A stretch of DNA of 64,000 nucleotides from Mesorhizobium loti CJ3sym (GCF_000472785.1 NZ_AXAL01000009.1:186001-250000); one strand, 5' to 3'; numbered from the stretch's first letter, positions 31,252 through 40,929 are shown. Notes: generated by a model not told the origin, from the sequence alone. Numbers and translations are program-made.

Positions 31252-32065
31252 ATGGGATCATTGCCCGCTGACTTTTCGCCGGACGCCGTCGCGGCCCTCC
31301 GGGCGCCTGGATCTGGTGCGAAGCCAGGGCGTGAAGATCTTGGTTGCGATCGAGAGCGGCAGCCGCGCCTGGGGCTTTCCGTCGCCCGATAGCGACTATG
31401 ACTGCCGCTTTGTCTACATCAGGCCGGTGTCGGATCACCTCGTGCTGCAACAGCCACGCGACGTGATCGAATTCCCGATCGAAGGCGAGATAGATGCCGG
31501 TGGCTGGGATCTGCGCAAGGCCCTGCTGCTGGCGCTCGGCGGCAATGCGGTTATCGTCGAATGGGCAAAATCGCCCATCGTCTATGAGGAGGTCGCGGGA
31601 TTTCGCGCGCGTCTTCTCGACCTGCTGGCCGAGATCGTCGATCCGGGAAAGGTTTCGCACCACTATCTCGGCCTGGCGCGCTCGCATGTCGCCAAGATCG
31701 GTAGTTTTTCCGGAGAGGTGAAGCTGAAGAAGCTGTTCTATCTGATCCGCCCGCTGGTAGCGCTGGACTGGACGGAACAGCGCGGCTTTGCCAGCCTGCC
31801 GCCGATGAACCTTGGCGAATGCCTCGACCAGACGGACGTGCCGGCGCCGGCAGCAGAGGAAATCCGCCGCCTGATCGAGCAGAAAGGCCAGACGCGGGAG
31901 ATGGGATCCGGTCTCATCCCGACCGCAATCGCGCGCTATCTCGAAGCGCGCTATGGCCACCATCAAATGAACCTTGCCGCCACCGTCAGGGATGACGCCC
32001 GCCAGGCGCGCAAACATGCCCTTGCAACCGCGTTCTACCGCCGGGAAGCTGAACAGCTTTCATGA
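31252..32065 (+). CDS. Nucleotidyltransferase-domain protein, apparent frameshift near start
   Basis: The body is a predicted DNA polymerase beta-type nucleotidyltransferase (COG3541-like), with GSRAWGFPSPDSDYDCRF as the catalytic motif and later HHYLGLARS and KKLFYLIRPLVALDW. From ATG 31252 the frame reads GSLPADFSPDAVAALR, a fitting N-terminus, but the body is in the next frame. Loss of one base near 31299-31306 would join them as AALRRLDLVRSQG. The 814-bp span equals 271 codons plus one base. Translation from GTG 31316 would give an N-truncated protein. Confidence 0.7.
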
Positions 32066-32287
32066 GCGAAGATCTTCTCATCCCAGAGCGGATCGCCGTT
32101 TCCACGAAACTGTGAAACGCTCCAGTTGGGCCGCCGGCCACGCCCGATCACTTTTCAAACATGCGCCCATATTAGCGACAACGCAAGTAGCTGATTGACG
32201 GATGCGCGAGACGCGCAGTATTGTCTTAGTATAGTCTTAAGTGATGTTCGCTACTCACTTCCGTAATCGTCGTTCGAGTGCGAAGTG

Positions 32288-33931
32288 ATGCGCGGCTTCA
32301 TCGGGAATGGGTATTCAGTATCCGGGCTATTCATCAGCGCCACAACAGTGGGATCGCTCACCTGGCTTGTGTCGCTGATCTATTTTCAGGAGAAGGTGCT
32401 GCTTGCGGCTCTCGGCCTGGGGGCCTTGATCGCGCTTCTCTTGCTTGACGGCTTCCGGGACAAGAAGGCGGGTCAGCAAGAGAGCAGGTGGTTCAGGCTC
32501 TATTTCTCGCTCTTTCCCTGCCTTTTGTTCCTTGTCTATGTCTATCTCGAAAGTGTTTTTGGCTATTTCGACTGGGGTGCGATGTTCATGCATGCCGGCG
32601 CCGGGACGGTTACGCCCAGTGTCGTCTTTGAGTATCTGTGGAATACCGGAAGCACGATGCTGGTCATTGTGGTCGTCCTTTTCGGCCTTGGCGCCCTGAA
32701 GGCGCGCGGCACGTTGACCAGAGGATTGGATGTCGCCCTGATGGCGGTCTTCCTGGCGGCAAACCCGATGCTGACGCGTCCGATCTCGGCGGCGATCCAC
32801 CCCAACCCGCTGCATGATTTCCTGTCCACGCAGTTCGTCGATATCACTCCGTTGAAAAGGCCGGAGGCTGGAACGGCGCCCGTGACCGCTGCGCCAAAGA
32901 ACCTCATTCATATTTTCATCGAGAGCGCCGAGCGCACTTACATGGACAGGGCCGCGTTTGGCGACGTCATGGATCCGCTGCTCGAATTCGACAGGCGTGG
33001 CGTTTCGGCGACCAATATGGTGCAGCTTGCCTACACCAACAATTCCATCTCAGGGATGGTCGCCGCGAACTGTGGAACGCCGCTGCTGATAACGTTCTTC
33101 ACAACCCGCCAGTATCTGGAGGAGAATGCGCAATTCCTGCCAGGCCTGACCTGCCTTGGCGATGTTTTGAGCGCGCGGGGGTATCAGCAGAACTTCGTTA
33201 CGGGTTGGCCACTCAGCTTTACCGGCCAGGGGACATTCTATTCCACCCATGGCTACTCGTCGCTTTTCGGCGGGCCAGAAGTGGTGACCGCCATCAATGG
33301 GCGCGGCAACTCTTTTGGCGCCGACGACGCTGAAGTCCTGGATCTGAGCTTCGACATTTTGCGGCGCGCGCAGCGCGACGGCAAACCGTTCTCGTTGACG
33401 ATCGCCGTCAGCGGCGGGCATGCGATGGATGGCTACCTCTCAGACAAATGCATCGGCAAGACGGGGCTTTCGCCGCAAGCTCCCAATATTCTCCATGCCG
33501 TGAAATGCACCAACATGCTGATTGCCGACTTCATCCACAAAGCCGAGGCCGAAGGTCTGATGGCGAACACCGTTCTGGCATTGCAAAGCGATCATCTCAG
33601 TGCGCCGAGCACGGTGACGGATAGCCTGAACAGACATGAACGACGCAACTTTTTCTCGCTGTCGGGGGATGGTATTCCGTCCAAGACGCATACCGGGCTT
33701 TCGGGCACGATCGACATATTTCCCACCATCCTCGACGCGCTGGATGCGCCGCTCCCCAATGGCCAGGCTGCCTTTGGCGTCTCGCTGCTCGGGGATCGAC
33801 CGACGCTGGCCCAGCAACTTGGACAGAACCGGTTCGATGACGCGATCTATGCGGAGGATGTGCTCGTCAGGTCATTCTGGCAGCCGAAGCCGGAGCGAAA
33901 GGCCGCGGCGCCTGGGATTGATGCGCTCTAA
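32288..33931 (+). CDS. Sulfatase-superfamily membrane protein, OpgB/CgmB-like phosphoglycerol transferase
   Basis: A 547-residue protein with five to six N-terminal membrane helices (to about residue 170) and a periplasmic alkaline-phosphatase-superfamily domain. Metal-site candidates are the Glu in IFIESAERTY, Thr/Ser in YTNNSISGM, and Asp-His in LQSDHLS. The layout is that of LtaS/OpgB enzymes; in rhizobia such a protein (CgmB) adds phosphoglycerol to periplasmic cyclic glucans. That specific role is inference. Confidence 0.78.
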   Translation: MRGFIGNGYSVSGLFISATTVGSLTWLVSLIYFQEKVLLAALGLGALIALLLLDGFRDKKAGQQESRWFRLYFSLFPCLLFLVYVYLESVFGYFDWGAMFMHAGAGTVTPSVVFEYLWNTGSTMLVIVVVLFGLGALKARGTLTRGLDVALMAVFLAANPMLTRPISAAIHPNPLHDFLSTQFVDITPLKRPEAGTAPVTAAPKNLIHIFIESAERTYMDRAAFGDVMDPLLEFDRRGVSATNMVQLAYTNNSISGMVAANCGTPLLITFFTTRQYLEENAQFLPGLTCLGDVLSARGYQQNFVTGWPLSFTGQGTFYSTHGYSSLFGGPEVVTAINGRGNSFGADDAEVLDLSFDILRRAQRDGKPFSLTIAVSGGHAMDGYLSDKCIGKTGLSPQAPNILHAVKCTNMLIADFIHKAEAEGLMANTVLALQSDHLSAPSTVTDSLNRHERRNFFSLSGDGIPSKTHTGLSGTIDIFPTILDALDAPLPNGQAAFGVSLLGDRPTLAQQLGQNRFDDAIYAEDVLVRSFWQPKPERKAAAPGIDAL

Positions 33932-33945
33932 CTCTTTGTTTTGAC

Positions 33946-34013
33946 GCAATTCCCATGGGAAAACGCTATGCGTTTTTCCCGGGAAAACCGTTTCACACTT
34001 TTCCTGGAATTGC
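33946..34013. repeat. Palindromic intergenic repeat
   Basis: Outer arms GCAATTCC (33946-33953) and GGAATTGC (34006-34013) enclose an inner hairpin TGGGAAAACGC (33956-33966) and GCGTTTTTCCC (33970-33980). The stretch ccgtttcacacttttcctg within it recurs inverted at 41521-41539 with one change, so it belongs to a dispersed family. A second perfect small palindrome TCCCGATTGAATCGGGA follows at 34031-34047. Confidence 0.7.
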
Positions 34014-34072
34014 TCTAGCAAGCTGTTCCATCCCGATTGAATCGGGATGGGAGCTTCGGCTATGAGAGATCC

Positions 34073-34702
34073 ATGAGCGAAGACCTTACCATCCTTTCCC
34101 CCATCGAAGCGCGCGTGCTCGGCTGCTTGATCGAGAAGAAGGAGCTGACGCCGGACGTTTATCCGCTGACGCTCAACGCAGCACTTGCCGCCGCCAACCA
34201 GAAGACGGCGCGCGAGCCTGTCATGGCGCTGGAGCAGACAGAGGTGCACCGGGGGCTGAAGCTGCTCGAGCAGAAGGGGCTGGTGCGGCAGATGTTCGGC
34301 TCGCGCGTCGAGCGCTATGAACACCAGATGGCGCAGCGCTTCTCGCTGACCACGCCGCAGACCGCCTTGCTCGGCCTGCTCCTGCTGCGCGGACCGCAGA
34401 CGGCGCATGAGCTGCTGGCGCGCGCCGAGCGCATGGCGCGGTTTGCGTCGATCGAGGATCTGCGCGCTGAACTCGACATGCTGATCGGCCGCCGGCCGCC
34501 GCTGATCCAGGAAATCCCGCGCGGGCCTGGCCAGCGCGAGGACCGCTACGTGCATCTCCTCGCCGGCCCGGTGGATGTCGCAGCGCTATCGGCGCAGCGC
34601 AGTGCGCCGGCCCTGCCTTACTCAGACCTGGAAGCGAGGTTGGAGGCTCTGGAGCAGGAAGTCGCCGCACTTCGCGCCCGGCTTGACGCGCTGGGCGCCT
34701 AG
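34073..34702 (+). CDS. YceH-type UPF0502 (DUF480) protein
   Basis: A 209-residue cytoplasmic protein with two winged-helix-like halves. The N-terminal signature ILSPIEARVLGCLIEKKELTPDVYPLTLNA and the later FSLTTPQTALLGLLLLRGPQT are diagnostic of the DUF480 family. The C-terminus (LEARLEALEQEVAALRARLDAL) is a short coiled coil. The biochemical role is unknown. ATG at 34073 matches the family start. Confidence 0.9.
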   Translation: MSEDLTILSPIEARVLGCLIEKKELTPDVYPLTLNAALAAANQKTAREPVMALEQTEVHRGLKLLEQKGLVRQMFGSRVERYEHQMAQRFSLTTPQTALLGLLLLRGPQTAHELLARAERMARFASIEDLRAELDMLIGRRPPLIQEIPRGPGQREDRYVHLLAGPVDVAALSAQRSAPALPYSDLEARLEALEQEVAALRARLDALGA

Positions 34703-34765
34703 TTCTCTTTCCATGATACCCGGCGCGACCAGGCGCGCCGGATTTTCACGGGAAATGCAGCAGTC

Positions 34766-35191
34766 TCAGCCGAGCTTGACGTCGAGCGATACCTTGATGG
34801 CGCCGAGCGCCTTCGAGACCGGGCATTCGGCCTTGGCCTTTTCGGCCAATTCCTTGAACTTCGCCGCATCGATGCCGGGCACCTTGCCGACCAGCGTGAT
34901 CGCGCTGCCGGTGATGCCGGTGCCGGGAACCAGCGTCACCACGGCCTTGGCGTCGAGTTCTGTGGCGGGCGTGCCGTTCTCGGCCAGGAAGTGCGACAGC
35001 TGCATGGCATAGCAGCCGGCATGCGCGGCCGCGATCAGCTCTTCGGGATTGGTGCCGGATTTGCCGCTTTCATCCTGGAAGCGCGCCTTGAACGAATAGG
35101 GAGCGGCCTTCAGAGCGCCGCTCTGGGTGTCGAGCGTGCCCTTGCCTTCTGTAAGATTGCCTTTCCAGACGGCGGTTGCGGTGCGGTCCAT
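34766..35191 (-). CDS. osmC: OsmC-family peroxiredoxin
   Basis: Thiol peroxidase against hydroperoxides. The 141 residues show redox cysteines C60 (AHAGCYAMQL) and C123 (AECPVSKAL), with the OsmC marker NPEELIAAAHA. ATG at 35191 follows a good AAGGAGG, while the upstream in-frame codon at 35260 has none. It is distinct from the Ohr at 18020: it lacks the Ohr loop and reads as the OsmC branch. Confidence 0.92.
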   Translation of the reverse strand: MDRTATAVWKGNLTEGKGTLDTQSGALKAAPYSFKARFQDESGKSGTNPEELIAAAHAGCYAMQLSHFLAENGTPATELDAKAVVTLVPGTGITGSAITLVGKVPGIDAAKFKELAEKAKAECPVSKALGAIKVSLDVKLG

Positions 35192-35434
35192 GAAGTCCTC
35201 CTTGGTTGTGGGTAAGCGTGGCGTCCGGTCAACTATAGCGCGGGCGTGTGCGAAGACCACTGCGCTGTTTGGACCACGGCACGATGCCGGCTCATTCGTT
35301 CCGGATGACTATTTGGGCGTTCCAGAAAAATAATCAGGCTTTCCGGAAAAAATGTTCGGGCAAAAATGTCGACTTTCGTCCGGCCCGGGCGTCCTGCGGG
35401 CGGCCAAGGGATTTGTGGCTGGATGGAGGTTCAC

Positions 35435-35662
35435 ATGGACAATCTGTTTTTCGCGCTGTGGAAGAGCCCGGGCTGCAGGCTTGAGCGACAGCAAGACTTC
35501 TGGCTGGACCCGCCGCCGCTCGGCTTCGGCAGGCTGCTGGCCGCTGTCGCCATCATCGGAGTCGCGGCATGCCTCCTCGACCATGCGGCGGTGATCGCGG
35601 GCCAAGCTGACACGCTCGTCGCCGCATCCTATGGTTTGTCACAGCAAGGGAGCTCGAAATGA
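35435..35662 (+). CDS. Small protein with one hydrophobic helix
   Basis: A 75-residue protein starting DNLFFALWKSPGCRLERQ, with a hydrophobic stretch FGRLLAAVAIIGVAACLL. GGAGG lies just before ATG 35435. Its stop overlaps the next start as ATGA, so it is likely translated with the YciI gene. I recognise no family. The 243 bp before it hold two similar TTCC(A/G)GAAAAA stretches near 35315-35350, without obvious meaning. Confidence 0.6.
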   Translation: MDNLFFALWKSPGCRLERQQDFWLDPPPLGFGRLLAAVAIIGVAACLLDHAAVIAGQADTLVAASYGLSQQGSSK

Positions 35663-36015
35663 AATATATGTGCCTGGTCTATGGTGAGGAAAAAGACCTT
35701 TACGCGCTCACCGCCGAGAGGGGGGCCAAGCTCGACGCCGATTCGCTGGCTTACGACAGGGTGTTGGATCAACAGGGCAAGCTGATCGTCGCCGAGGCGC
35801 TGCAGTCGGTGAAGACAGCCAAGACCGTGCGCCGGCGCCAGGGCAAGCGGCTGATCATCGATGGTCCCTTCGCCGAAACCAAGGAGCAGTTGCTCGGTTT
35901 CATCATGGTCGAGGCCGCCACTCTCGACGAAGCGCTGGACATTGCCGCCGGCATTCCGCTGGCCGAGATCGGCACCATCGAGGTTCGGGCGATCTACGAC
36001 ATACCAGAGTCATAG
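35659..36015 (+). CDS. YciI-type (DGPF domain) protein
   Basis: A 118-residue ferredoxin-like protein. It starts KYMCLVYGEEKDLYAL, contains LIIDGPFAETKEQLLGFIMVEAATLDEAL, and ends VRAIYD, matching the YCII/DGPF family often encoded beside extracytoplasmic sigma factors. No sigma factor is nearby here. A terminator follows at 36066. Confidence 0.9.
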   Translation: MKYMCLVYGEEKDLYALTAERGAKLDADSLAYDRVLDQQGKLIVAEALQSVKTAKTVRRRQGKRLIIDGPFAETKEQLLGFIMVEAATLDEALDIAAGIPLAEIGTIEVRAIYDIPES

Positions 36016-36065
36016 GCGGGCCGGGGTCATGAAGACCGCGTCATGATCGGCCAGGGGTGACGGGT

Positions 36066-36102
36066 CCCGGGACGCTCGGATTACACGAGCGGCCCGGGTT
36101 TT
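36066..36102 (+). terminator. Rho-independent terminator after the YciI gene
   Basis: CCCGGG-A-CGCTCG (36066-36078) pairs with CGAGCG-G-CCCGGG (36086-36098) around a 7-base loop and is followed by TTTTG. Confidence 0.9.
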
Positions 36103-36183
36103 GTTCATCAGGCGCAACTCTTGCGTGTTGAAGCAACGCAAGTGTTCTTCTATCGTCAGGCGGATTTCTCGGGGGATTTCGAC

Positions 36184-36711
36184 ATGCCTTTCCTGATTGC
36201 GATCCTTGGCGTGCTGGGAGCAGCAGGTTTCTGGTGGTACCGGATGAAGGCCATGAACGATGCCGCGCGCGAGGTCGCCGATGTTGTCGGGCGCGTGCAA
36301 GGCAACATCCGCCGCAAGAAGCTGCGCAACCAGGCGGCCCTGTCGCCGCTGACGGCGATCGACGATCCGGTGGTGGCCGCCGCGACGCTGATTACATCGA
36401 TCGTCTCCGAGAATGGGCCTGTTCTGCCGCAGCGCGAGGCCGTCATCCGCGCTGTCATTTCCGAGATCGCCGACAAGAAGAAGACCGACGAGGCGGTGAT
36501 CTACGCCAAATGGGCGGCGGCACAGGTCGACGACACCACTGTCGTCATCGACAAGCTGGCGCCGTTCCTGCGCCAGCGTCTCGACGTCGCCGAGCGAAAT
36601 GATCTACTGCAGATGGTCAATCGGGCTGCCCAGGGCGGCGAGAAGCGCCTTGAGATCGCCGATCAGCGCATGCTGCGGCTGCGGCAGAAGCTGGGTTTTG
36701 AGGTAAACTGA
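36184..36711 (+). CDS. Membrane-anchored TerB-like protein
   Basis: A 175-residue protein with an N-terminal helix (PFLIAILGVLGAAGFWWY), a basic segment (NIRRKKLRNQ), and a helical domain from about residue 55. The pattern AIDDPVVAAATLITSIVSENGPVLPQRE resembles TerB/DjlA-type domains, which also occur in the gene at 60444. Role unknown; the call rests on weak pattern similarity. Confidence 0.6.
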   Translation: MPFLIAILGVLGAAGFWWYRMKAMNDAAREVADVVGRVQGNIRRKKLRNQAALSPLTAIDDPVVAAATLITSIVSENGPVLPQREAVIRAVISEIADKKKTDEAVIYAKWAAAQVDDTTVVIDKLAPFLRQRLDVAERNDLLQMVNRAAQGGEKRLEIADQRMLRLRQKLGFEVN

Positions 36712-36725
36712 AATTGCCGGAGCGC

Positions 36726-37982
36726 TTAGATCGCCTCGCCCTTCAATAGACGCGGCGTACCCGCGGACAGCCCCGATGCCTGGCGGATGAAAAACGCCTT
36801 CAGGCGCGGCATCCGTTCGACGAGACCAAGGCCGATGTCGCGAACGGCGCGCAGCGGGGTGATGTCGTTGGAAAACAGCCGGTTCAACACATCTGTGGTG
36901 ATGCCCATCTGAACCGTGTCGAAACGGCGCCATTGCTGGTAGCGTTCGAGCACGTCGAGCGCGCCGATGTCCTGGCCGAGCCGGTCCGCCTCGACAATCA
37001 CCTCGGCAAGCGCCGCGACATCCTTGAAGCCGAGATTGAGGCCCTGGCCGGCGATCGGATGGATGCCGTGCGCGGCGTCGCCGGCGAGCGCGATCCGGTG
37101 TGCGACGAAGGCGCGCGCGATAGTCAGGCCGAGCGGCCAGTCACGCGGCTTGTCAGCCACACGGATTTCTCCGAGCTTCAGGCTGAAGCGCTGTTCGAGT
37201 TCCTGCTCGAAAGCGAGATCGTCGCCTTCGACGAGCGCTTTGGCATCTTCCGCGCGTTCGACCCAGACGATCGACGAGCGGTTAGTGCCGTCCGCGTCGG
37301 GCTTGAGCGGCAGCGTGGCAAAGGGGCCGGCCGGCAAAAAATGCTCTTCGGCGCGGCCATTGTGCGGGCGTTCATGCGCCACGGTGCAGACAATGCCGGA
37401 TTGGCCATAGTCCCACTTCACCGTCTTGATGCCAGCCATGTCGCGCAGCTTCGAATTGACGCCGTCGGCGGCGACCAGCAGCCGCGCGGTCAGCGTGGCA
37501 CCGTCGGCCAGATGCACCGATATACCGGCGCCATTGGTCTCAAAACCTTGCACCGCGACACCTTCGATGATGTCGATGCCGAGCTTTTCGGCCCTGGCGC
37601 GCAAAGCGCCGTTCAACGCCCTGTTGGCGACCATATGCGCGAAGGGCTCGCCCGGTGCCACTTCGCCGCCGAAGGTCAGAAAGACCGGGCGGACCGGATC
37701 GGCGCTGCGCGAATCGGTGATGATCATCTCGGTGATCGCCTGCGCCTGCGGCGCGATCTCCGCCCAGACGCCGAGCTGGTCGAGCATGCGGCAGGCGGCG
37801 GCGGCAATGGCCGAGGCACGACCATCCCTTTGCCAGGCGCCGGCGGGCGCGGCATCGACCAGCGCAACGGCAAGGCCCGGCCGCGCCTGCTTCAGCGAGA
37901 CGGCGGTGGCCAGCCCGACGTAGCCGGCGCCGGCGACCAGGACATCGAGCTTTGCCTTCGCATCGGCCTTGCGTTCCGTCAT
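36726..37982 (-). CDS. UbiH-family FAD monooxygenase
   Basis: Predicted hydroxylase of the ubiquinone ring. The 418 residues show the FAD dinucleotide motif VLVAGAGYVGLATAVSL, the DG motif LLVAADGVNSKLR, and the GD motif IALAGDAAHGIHPIAGQGLNLGF. The last is the UbiH/COQ6 signature. Which ring carbon it hydroxylates cannot be told. ATG at 37982 is chosen from the FAD-motif spacing. It is divergent from tesB. Confidence 0.9.
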   Translation of the reverse strand: MTERKADAKAKLDVLVAGAGYVGLATAVSLKQARPGLAVALVDAAPAGAWQRDGRASAIAAAACRMLDQLGVWAEIAPQAQAITEMIITDSRSADPVRPVFLTFGGEVAPGEPFAHMVANRALNGALRARAEKLGIDIIEGVAVQGFETNGAGISVHLADGATLTARLLVAADGVNSKLRDMAGIKTVKWDYGQSGIVCTVAHERPHNGRAEEHFLPAGPFATLPLKPDADGTNRSSIVWVERAEDAKALVEGDDLAFEQELEQRFSLKLGEIRVADKPRDWPLGLTIARAFVAHRIALAGDAAHGIHPIAGQGLNLGFKDVAALAEVIVEADRLGQDIGALDVLERYQQWRRFDTVQMGITTDVLNRLFSNDITPLRAVRDIGLGLVERMPRLKAFFIRQASGLSAGTPRLLKGEAI

Positions 37983-38088
37983 TCCCGAATTCCTTTCGCA
38001 CGCGGGGCCATCCAGGCCATTGCGGCCTTGACTGCCTGTCCGTCCTGTCGGAAACCGCCATAACACTTCTGCGGCGAGGGCGCGAAAG

Positions 38089-38964
38089 ATGACGGCAGCC
38101 ATGGACGAGCTTCTCGGCATTCTCGACCTCGAGAAGCTGGAACACAATCTGTATCGTGGTCGCAGCCCCTTGCTCGATTGGCAGCGCGTCTTCGGCGGCC
38201 AGACCATCGCCCAGGCGCTGGTCGCGGCTCAGCGAACCGTCGACCCCGATCGCCATGTCCATTCGCTGCACGGCTATTTCATGCGGCCGGGCGACACCCA
38301 GGTGCCGATCGTCTACGAGGTCGACCGCATCCGCGACGGTGGGTCCTTCACCACACGGCGCGTGGTGGCGATCCAGCATGGCCAGGCGATCTTTTCGCTA
38401 GAGGCATCGTTCCAGCAGGATGAGGTCGGGCTCGAACACCAGGTTCCGATGCCCCATGACGTGCCTGGACCTGAAACATTGCTGTCGCAGCGCGAGCTGC
38501 TGGGCAAGTTCGCCGAAGCTGTGCCCGAAGGGATCAAGCGCTATTGGGAGCGCGACCGCCCGATCGAGATGAAGCCGGTGATGCTGAAGCATTACACCAG
38601 CCGGGAAAAACTGGAGCCGAAGCAGAACATCTGGATCCGCACGACCGGTCCTGTGCCGGCCGATCGCGCCACCCAGGCGGCGGTGCTCGCCTATCTCTCC
38701 GACATGACGCTGCTCGACACCTCGACCTTCGCGCACGGCCGAGCCATCTTCGACCGCGATATCCAGGCGGCGAGCCTGGACCATGCCATGTGGTTCCACC
38801 GCAGCCACCCGCTCGACGACTGGATGCTCTACACGCAAGACAGCCCGTCGACGCAAGGGTCGCGCGGTTTTACACGCGGCTCGCTGTTTGCCCGCGACGG
38901 CACGCTGATCGCCTCGGTTGCCCAGGAAGGTCTGATCCGGCTGAAGCGTTCGCCCGCAGAATAG
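38089..38964 (+). CDS. tesB: Acyl-CoA thioesterase II
   Basis: Hydrolyses medium to long acyl-CoA esters. The 291 residues form a double hot-dog fold, with FGGQTIAQALVAAQRTV and HSLHGYFMRPGD in the first half and catalytic Asp and Thr/Gln in the second (SDMTLLDTSTF, LDHAMWFHR). ATG at 38101 is an alternative start. Confidence 0.95.
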   Translation: MTAAMDELLGILDLEKLEHNLYRGRSPLLDWQRVFGGQTIAQALVAAQRTVDPDRHVHSLHGYFMRPGDTQVPIVYEVDRIRDGGSFTTRRVVAIQHGQAIFSLEASFQQDEVGLEHQVPMPHDVPGPETLLSQRELLGKFAEAVPEGIKRYWERDRPIEMKPVMLKHYTSREKLEPKQNIWIRTTGPVPADRATQAAVLAYLSDMTLLDTSTFAHGRAIFDRDIQAASLDHAMWFHRSHPLDDWMLYTQDSPSTQGSRGFTRGSLFARDGTLIASVAQEGLIRLKRSPAE

Positions 38965-39083
38965 GCATTTCGAGAAAATTGCCTAATATTTAATCAGATG
39001 CCTTGCCGCAACTGCGAGCGGACTGCGCCGGCGTAGCTCTCAATCCCTTTGTTTACAACCGGTTAACACCCTGCTTCGGCACT

Positions 39084-39099
39084 TGGCACGGAGCTTGAA
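39084..39099 (+). promoter_or_regulatory. Sigma-54 promoter of glnK-amtB
   Basis: TGGCACG-N4-TTGAA fits the -24/-12 consensus (TGGCACG-N4-TTGCW) with one mismatch and correct spacing. It lies 83 bp upstream of glnK. This implies activation by NtrC under nitrogen limitation. I do not see an obvious NtrC palindrome in the 120 bp before it. Confidence 0.8.
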
Positions 39100-39175
39100 T
39101 CCTGATGAGCACTCTCCGGCTCTTTGGGATCGGTGAAGTCGTGCAAACGCGGGGGACCGCAACAGCAAAGGGTGA

Positions 39176-39520
<345 letters not shown>

Positions 39521-39551
39521 GCGGCGAACACGTATTCCAATGGAGAGTTCA

Positions 39552-40913
39552 ATGAACATACCTTCCACCATGAAGACGACGGGACGCGTGGCGGCGCTGA
39601 GCTCGCTCGCTCTCGCTGCATTGGGCACGGTCTCTGCATTCGCGCAGACCGTAGCTCCCGCCGCGGCCGCCGCAACGCCGGCTGCTGCCCCCACCCCGGT
39701 GCTCGATACCGGCAACACCGCCTGGATGCTGACCTCGACGGCACTCGTGCTGATGATGACCATCCCCGGCCTGGCCCTGTTCTACGGCGGCATGGTGCGC
39801 AAGAAAAACGTGCTCGCCACCATCATGCAGAGCTTTGCCATCACCTGTCTGGTGACGGTGCTGTGGTTCATGTTCGGCTATTCACTCGCCTTTTCCACCA
39901 ATGACTCCGCCAGCCTGAACAACTACATCGGCGGCGCTTCAAGGTTCTTCCATCACGGCATCACCGTCTCGACCCTGTGGCTGCCGGGCGTGGCGAACAT
40001 TCCTGAATTCGTCTTTTCGATGTTCCAGATGACCTTCGCCATCATCACGCCGGCGCTGATTGCCGGCGCCTTTGCCGAGCGCATGAAATTCTCGGCGCTG
40101 CTGATCTTCATGGCGCTGTGGCTGCTCATCGTCTACGCGCCGATCGCGCATTGGGTCTGGGGCGGCGGCTTCCTTGGCGCGGCTGGCGTGCTCGACTTTG
40201 CCGGCGGCACGGTCGTCCATATCAACGCCGGTGTGGCCGGTCTCGTCTGCGCGCTCGTTCTCGGCAAGCGCGAAGGCTACGGCACCACCAACATGGCTCC
40301 GCACAACCTGGTCTATTCGGTGATCGGCGCTTCGCTGCTGTGGGTCGGCTGGTTCGGCTTCAACGCCGGTTCGGAACTGGCGGCTGACGGCCTCGCCGGC
40401 GCTGCCATGCTCAACACCCAGGTCGCCACCGCCGCAGCGGCGCTGGCATGGATGTTCGCCGAATGGATCGTCGCCAAGAAGCCTTCCGTGCTCGGCATCA
40501 TCTCGGGTGCTGTCGCCGGCCTGGTGGCGGTGACCCCGGCTTCCGGCTTCGTCAACCCGACCGGCGCCTTCATCGTCGGCATCGTCGCCGGCGTGGTCTG
40601 CTACCTCTCGGCGGTCAAGGTGAAGCATATGTTCGGCTATGACGACTCGCTCGACGCCTTTGGCGTCCATGGCGTCGGCGGTGTGGTCGGTGCGTTGCTG
40701 ACCGGCGTGCTCGCCGATCCGGCGATCAATGCGCTCGGTAAGGACGCTTCGATTGGCAAGCAGCTCTATGGCATCGCCTTCACCATCCTGTGGACGGCGG
40801 TTGCCACCTTCGTGATCCTTTACATCGTCAAGGCGCTGGTCGGCCTGCGTCCGACGACCCAGGAAGAGGTCGAAGGCCTCGACATCTCCCAGCATGGCGA
40901 AGTGGTGCCGTAA
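39552..40913 (+). CDS. amtB: Ammonium transporter
   Basis: Inner-membrane trimeric ammonium channel. The 453 residues have an N-terminal signal-like segment (ALSSLALAALGTVSAFAQ), an Ala/Pro-rich stretch, and eleven helices. Channel residues appear in ALFYGGMVRKKNVL, DFAGGTVVHINAG (first His) and FGVHGVGGVVGALLTG (second His). It is co-transcribed with glnK. Confidence 0.96.
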   Translation: MNIPSTMKTTGRVAALSSLALAALGTVSAFAQTVAPAAAAATPAAAPTPVLDTGNTAWMLTSTALVLMMTIPGLALFYGGMVRKKNVLATIMQSFAITCLVTVLWFMFGYSLAFSTNDSASLNNYIGGASRFFHHGITVSTLWLPGVANIPEFVFSMFQMTFAIITPALIAGAFAERMKFSALLIFMALWLLIVYAPIAHWVWGGGFLGAAGVLDFAGGTVVHINAGVAGLVCALVLGKREGYGTTNMAPHNLVYSVIGASLLWVGWFGFNAGSELAADGLAGAAMLNTQVATAAAALAWMFAEWIVAKKPSVLGIISGAVAGLVAVTPASGFVNPTGAFIVGIVAGVVCYLSAVKVKHMFGYDDSLDAFGVHGVGGVVGALLTGVLADPAINALGKDASIGKQLYGIAFTILWTAVATFVILYIVKALVGLRPTTQEEVEGLDISQHGEVVP

Positions 40914-40929
40914 GGCCAGCTTAGCCTAC

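Noticed and set aside
35300..35360. The TTCC(A/G)GAAAAA repeats as an operator
   Set aside because: Only two loosely similar copies in AT-rich DNA, without symmetry or clear spacing.
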